From Saccoglossus kowalevskii (taxonomy: Eukaryota > Hemichordata > Enteropneusta > Harrimaniidae): a stretch of DNA of 10,367 nt. Position numbers and translations under genes: made by a program. The stretch is from the NCBI RefSeq assembly GCF_000003605.2, contig NW_003150768.1:125437-135803 (forward strand). The letters run 5' to 3'. The notes beneath the pieces were generated by a model that was given only the letters and a program-made list of their open reading frames with translations, searched no databases and was not told the origin of the DNA. Positions 7,799 to 10,367 of this stretch are shown here, piece after piece; the stretch's first letter is position 1, and the number at the start of each line of letters is the position of its first letter.

Positions 7799-7903
7799 GC
7801 TGCCCAAAACAAGGAATGTAAACCTTTACTGAAGTGGAGTTCCCATATTGTTAACCATTTTTGGTATTGTTGCCAGAAAGCTACCAGTTACGATATGTTT
7901 TTT
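7799..7903 (+). CDS. exon with NHFWYCC block
   Basis: The acceptor ATATTTCTTCCCAG ends at 7798 and the donor GTAAGT starts at 7904. It has 35 codons, phase 0 at both ends: AAQNKECKPLLKW, SSHIVNHFWYCCQKA, TSYDMFF. The S-x2-I-V/x-NH-x-x-W motif with following Cys residues is characteristic of the family's insertion domain between the second Asp and the catalytic Glu. The exon is intact. It joins cleanly in phase 0 to the block at 8358, and also, alternatively, to an open stretch at 7953-8189. Confidence 0.78.
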
Positions 7904-7952
7904 GTAAGTATAATTTTTAATTTCACATTATTCTATCTTGCTTCGTCTCTAG

Positions 7953-8189
7953 CTGTGCAATGTGAACCAAGTTATGGATTTGCAAGCTGCTACCAAATAT
8001 TTTATTAAGTCAAAACACCGTGATTTCAACCACTCTCCCAGGTTGCTACAATATTGCAACATTGGTTTCATCGTCGATGATGGTAAAGCCAAACAAGTGC
8101 GACACATGCTTTGCGGCTCTCTGAGAAAGCAGCAACCAAACGAATTTAAAAAAGAGAACTACTGTTCCTGCTTTTTGTACACTTACTGA
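7953..8189 (+). other. open stretch after a 49-nt possible intron; alternative 3' exon?
   Basis: An acceptor-like TTGCTTCGTCTCTAG ends at 7952. From there the frame in phase with the NHFWYCC exon stays open for 78 codons to TGA 8187, including VMDLQAATKYFIKSKHRDF and NIGFIVDDGKAKQVRHMLCG. The intron would be only 49 bases (7904-7952). I do not recognise this sequence, and the family's next block is instead found at 8358. It may be an alternative terminal exon, an inserted fragment, or a chance open frame in a locally GC-richer patch. Confidence 0.3.
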
Positions 8190-8276
8190 CTGTTATGATT
8201 CAGATAAAAAAATCATGAAAAATTAATGTAAATTACGTAAACAGAAGAAGTCCACTTTTAATGTTATTTTTCGCCC

Positions 8277-8312
8277 CCTGGGCAAATGATCAGGCATGGG
8301 CTCTTGCCCGGG
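8277..8312. repeat. inverted repeat in the intron before the LHHVVDEHSW exon
   Basis: CCTGGGCAA (8277-8285) and TTGCCCGGG (8304-8312) are reverse complements apart from one T/C difference, separated by 18 bases. It could be the end of a small mobile element or chance. No function is evident. Confidence 0.5.
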
Positions 8313-8357
8313 TAAATACGATACAATCATGACTTTTTTCCTTTATTGTGATTACAG

Positions 8358-8426
8358 GGAATGTGGGGTGGTGCACTTCACCATGTTGTGGATGAACACA
8401 GCTGGTACTACCCTATACTGAGGGAA
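8358..8426 (+). CDS. exon with WGGALHHVVDEHSW block (3' end uncertain)
   Basis: The acceptor TTGTGATTACAG ends at 8357. In phase 0 with the NHFWYCC exon it reads GMWGGALHHVVDEHSWYYPI then LRE. W-x-G-x-x-HH-V-x-x-EH-x-W is a strong family block. Beyond HSW (8405) the family's Cys/His and W-L motifs do not appear, and the frame runs to TAA at 8475. Possible donors are GAA|GTGCAG (8427) and AGA|GTGTGA (8434), neither strong, so the exon end is a guess. The open minus-strand frame here (8352-8561) is a shadow. Confidence 0.68.
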
Positions 8427-8582
8427 GTGCAGAGTGTGACCATCAACAATTGCATTGATTGTATACTTATTTATTAAAATATGATGTATTTTGACCATAG
8501 AAACACCTCTGTTATTTACATAAGAGCATGCGCTACTAATAGAGCAAATACAGTATTGCATGCAACATCTCTGACAATTTAG

Positions 8583-8618
8583 CTGTTTTAGTTTAAATAA
8601 ATTTACAGACTAAAACAG
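8583..8618. repeat. perfect 10-bp inverted repeat
   Basis: CTGTTTTAGT (8583-8592) and ACTAAAACAG (8609-8618) are exact reverse complements separated by 16 AT-rich bases. It sits in the stretch where an expected exon is not found. No associated element is recognised. Confidence 0.6.
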
Positions 8619-8709
8619 AAACAGTGTGCATCTAATTTTCACTATGTTGTATTAAGACTCGATGAAACGTATAGAGAATGCTGCATTTTCACTGGAATTT
8701 ATTTTGCAG

Positions 8710-8723
8710 AAAATTGACTTCAG
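8710..8723 (+). CDS. possible micro-exon or 3' end of a decayed exon (KIDFR)
   Basis: AAAATTGACTTCAG is preceded by TTTATTTTGCAG and followed by GTAAAA. Read to end in phase 2, it gives K-I-D-F-R when joined to the exon at 9713, making KIDFRSTAELE. The family has an aromatic-x-N/D-F-R motif directly before S/H-T-x-ELE, so both phase and residues fit. Upstream the same frame stays open from 8657 (SMKRIENAAFSLEFILQKID), so this may instead be the end of a longer, diverged exon. With only 14 bases between the splice-like signals, chance cannot be excluded. Confidence 0.3.
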
Positions 8724-9180
8724 GTAAAACAGGGAAAATAAAATGCCAGTGCAAATAAAGTATTCCACGGTATGTTATGTGACCACAATAATAGACAAGA
8801 TACGTTCATAATTGTATGGAACCATGTTTTTCTAAACAAGTAATAAATAAAATAATATGTTCCAAGACAATGTTACGCCCTAGCAACGCGTGCCAGTGTA
8901 GAACTAGTGTCACTGTCTGTGTGAAAAAAAAATAATCAGACGTCTAATCTGAGTCACTGTCCAAATATAAACGGAACTCCTGAAGGGACTACTTTTTTGC
9001 TCTCAGACCTCACTTGCATATGAGGTGTGGAAATACCGATTTTGATTTCAGGGATGAATCAAAATAAACTGCAGTACACATATGTAATAATAAAATGAAT
9101 AAAATGTAATAAAATAAATATTAAAATAAATTTTTGTCAGCAAATGTTTTACATCATCCTCTTACAGAGCAATCTTGTTC
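8724..9180. other. AT-rich stretch, expected exon not found
   Basis: Family members carry a segment of about 40-50 residues with Cys/His, W-L and G-S motifs between the HHV-x2-EH-x-W block and the ELE block. I found no frame here that encodes it. No other gene, RNA or element was recognised. Confidence 0.4.
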
Positions 9181-9504
9181 TGACCTACAATCCGACTCTC
9201 ACCACCCACCTCGCATTCACCAACCATTCCCCTATCACCACCCACCTCACTCACACCTACCATCTCACTTTCACCAACCATTCCACTTTCACCACCCACC
9301 TCACTGATACCTAGCATCTCATTTTCACCACCCACCCACCTCACTCACACCTACTATCTCATTCTCACCACCCACCTCACTTTCACAAACCATTCCACTC
9401 TCACCACCCACCTCACTCACACCAACCATTCCACTCTCACCACCCACCTCACTCACACCATCTCATTCTCACCACCCACCTCACTTTCACCAACAATTCC
9501 ACTC
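9181..9504. repeat. minisatellite, 18 units of about 18 bp
   Basis: The array is 324 bases and can be cut into 18 units: 16 of 18 bp, one of 22 and one of 14. Two unit types alternate: A, TCACCACCCACCTCACTC, and B, variants of ACACCAACCATTCCACTC, giving a mainly 36-bp higher-order repeat with one place of two adjacent B units. The + strand has almost no G; the minus strand is rich in GG and GGTGGG runs. The period is a multiple of three, so open frames on both strands are a consequence of the repeat rather than evidence of a gene. It lies in the intron just before the ELE exon. Confidence 0.93.
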
Positions 9505-9712
9505 TGAAGACAAAGGTCAAATCAGATACCGTGTCATCCATGTTGTTTCAGCGTTTACTGTACGCTTCGTTTTGATGATTTTTTCTCTTCTCACCATTCC
9601 ATTACATACTATTTATATTGCTTTTGCACACATAAATTGTTATTGCAGTAAACTATTTAACATTGAAATATTAAATTCTTATCCAAATCAATAAATATTA
9701 CCGTATTTACAG

Positions 9713-9877
9713 AAGTACTGCAGAACTGGAAACCTGTCAGCAACATATTTTGATGTATGCTGCCAAAAGATTTGCCTATTCACCACCAGTTTACAGAGCA
9801 AGAACACTTCTAGCAGAACTAGACCATAACATTCATGCAGATAGAAAACTTCAAAGGACACAAACTGGTGAACAGAG
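9713..9877 (+). CDS. exon with putative catalytic Glu (TAELE) and C-terminal block
   Basis: The acceptor ACCGTATTTACAG ends at 9712 and the donor AGAG|GTGATT follows 9877. Entry and exit are in phase 2. It reads (R)STAELETCQQHILMYAAKR, then FAYSPPVYRARTLLAELDHN, then IHADRKLQRTQTGEQ. T-x-ELE-x3-x-HILMYA-x-KR-F followed by a P-VY-x-AR-x-x-L-A-x-LD-x-N stretch is a hallmark of the family's C-terminal part; Glu of ELE is the likely third catalytic acid. The exon is intact and its conservation argues for fairly recent decay of the locus. The gene should continue downstream beyond the window or in 9878-10367, where I found no further exon. Confidence 0.8.
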
Positions 9878-10181
9878 GTGATTTTTATTTTAGTTAGTGT
9901 TAGCTATGTCATTTTAGGATATTCCTTAGCTGGAGAAAAAGCAATCTACATCCATGTTGTATACATGTACTTGTTTTTACATTTCGGCAAAACAGGCAAA
10001 ATTGAGAATGCAAGTCTTTAAGCAATAACATTTTTAGCCAACAAAAAATATGGCTCAAATTTTAGTGTGAACAATTCTGATCAGAAAAGAACAAGATCAA
10101 TAATTGTCAATGAGAATAAAATGACATATACTGTATTAATCTCATCATGTTTTATAGAATAACATGACTTGTATAAATGTA
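9878..10181. other. intronic or flanking AT-rich DNA, nothing recognised
   Basis: The sequence after the donor at 9878 is AT-rich without a recognisable exon, RNA or repeat until the microsatellite begins. Confidence 0.5.
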
Positions 10182-10262
10182 TAATATATATATATATATG
10201 TATGTATATATATATATATGTATGTATATATATATATGTATGTATATATATATGTATGTATG

Positions 10263-10293
<31 letters not shown>

Positions 10294-10310
10294 GTATGTA
10301 TATATATATG

Positions 10311-10367
<57 letters not shown>
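10182..10367. repeat. (TA)n / (TATG)n compound microsatellite, runs off the end
   Basis: Alternating TA dinucleotides are interrupted by TATG or TATGTATG units about ten times, then become an uninterrupted TA run of about 50 bases that reaches the last base of the window. The two motifs are related by T/A-to-G changes and slippage. The position at the window end suggests a contig edge at a repeat that could not be assembled through, which is an inference. Confidence 0.95.

Larger units (their letters stand above)
3628..9877 (+). pseudogene. multi-exon DDE transposase-like gene (Kolobok-like), broken
   Basis: Exons spread over more than 6 kb carry, in the right order, the conserved blocks of a metazoan transposase-like family: RWIAIK near the N terminus, GDGRMDSP, VVTDAH, DIWHAAENL, NHFWYCC, LHHVVDEHSW, TAELE and MYAAKRFAYSPPVYRAR. 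Family knowledge: this architecture occurs in many uncharacterized invertebrate and fish proteins, which I link to Kolobok DNA transposons (DDE nuclease). I infer that Asp of GDGR or DSP, Asp of TDAH and Glu of ELE form the acid triad. Splice phases agree at most junctions. Damage: a frame change in exon 1, TGA in exon 2, TGA plus an 18-A run in the DIWHAAENL exon, and no visible Cys-rich middle. The gene continues past 9877. Alternatives are a host-domesticated copy or an intact gene with assembly errors. Confidence 0.7.

Noticed and set aside
9162-9344. minus-strand frame rich in VGGE repeats, resembling a repeat protein
   Set aside because: It is generated by the 18-bp minisatellite, whose period is a multiple of three.
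9181-9504. possible CRISPR array
   Set aside because: The units are contiguous 18-bp repeats without unique spacers, and the setting is eukaryotic.

Overview
The window looks like animal nuclear DNA, most likely from a marine invertebrate (inference; I cannot name the species). It is AT-rich, with short coding stretches flanked by GT/AG splice signals, a tail of a non-LTR retrotransposon, a minisatellite and a TA/TATG microsatellite. There is no bacterial gene organisation.

The main content is one broken multi-exon gene on the + strand, running from about 3628 past 9877. Its exons carry the conserved blocks of a DDE-type transposase-like protein family that I know as multi-copy, mostly 'uncharacterized' proteins of invertebrates and fish, and that I believe belongs with the Kolobok superfamily. 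In order they are: an N-terminal RKHGRRS/RWIAIK block (3628-3814), an S/T/P-rich linker (5618-5740 and 5902-6020), a short exon (6141-6203), the GDGRMDSP to VVTDAH block (6744-6980), the SHDIWHAAENL block (7376-7459), the NHFWYCC block (7799-7903), the WGGALHHVVDEHSW block (8358 to about 8426), and the TAELE...MYAAKRFAYSPPVYRAR block (9713-9877). Intron phases agree across most junctions. The copy is damaged: a one-base loss in exon 1, an in-frame TGA in exon 2, and a TGA followed by an out-of-frame 18-A run in the 7376-7459 exon. Two expected protein segments are also missing, namely the Cys-rich middle and the part before the catalytic Glu. It keeps its introns, so it is not a processed copy; it is a decaying gene or DNA transposon, or an assembly with homopolymer errors.

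Left part (1-3627): a GC-richer promoter-like cluster at 1-180, a possible isolated exon of an unknown gene at 1674-1812, long AT-rich stretches without recognisable genes, a G13 tract followed by a 15-bp-stem hairpin at 2880-2917, and a promoter-like zone (14-bp palindrome with a GACGTC core, NRF1-like site) just before the ATG at 3628.

Intron 1 (3815-5617) contains an antisense, 5'-truncated LINE tail (4397-4970, minus strand) with a C-terminal CCHC-type motif and its poly(A) tail. The right part (8430-10367) holds inverted repeats, an 18-unit x 18-bp minisatellite (9181-9504), the exon carrying the putative catalytic Glu, and a TA-rich microsatellite running off the window end.
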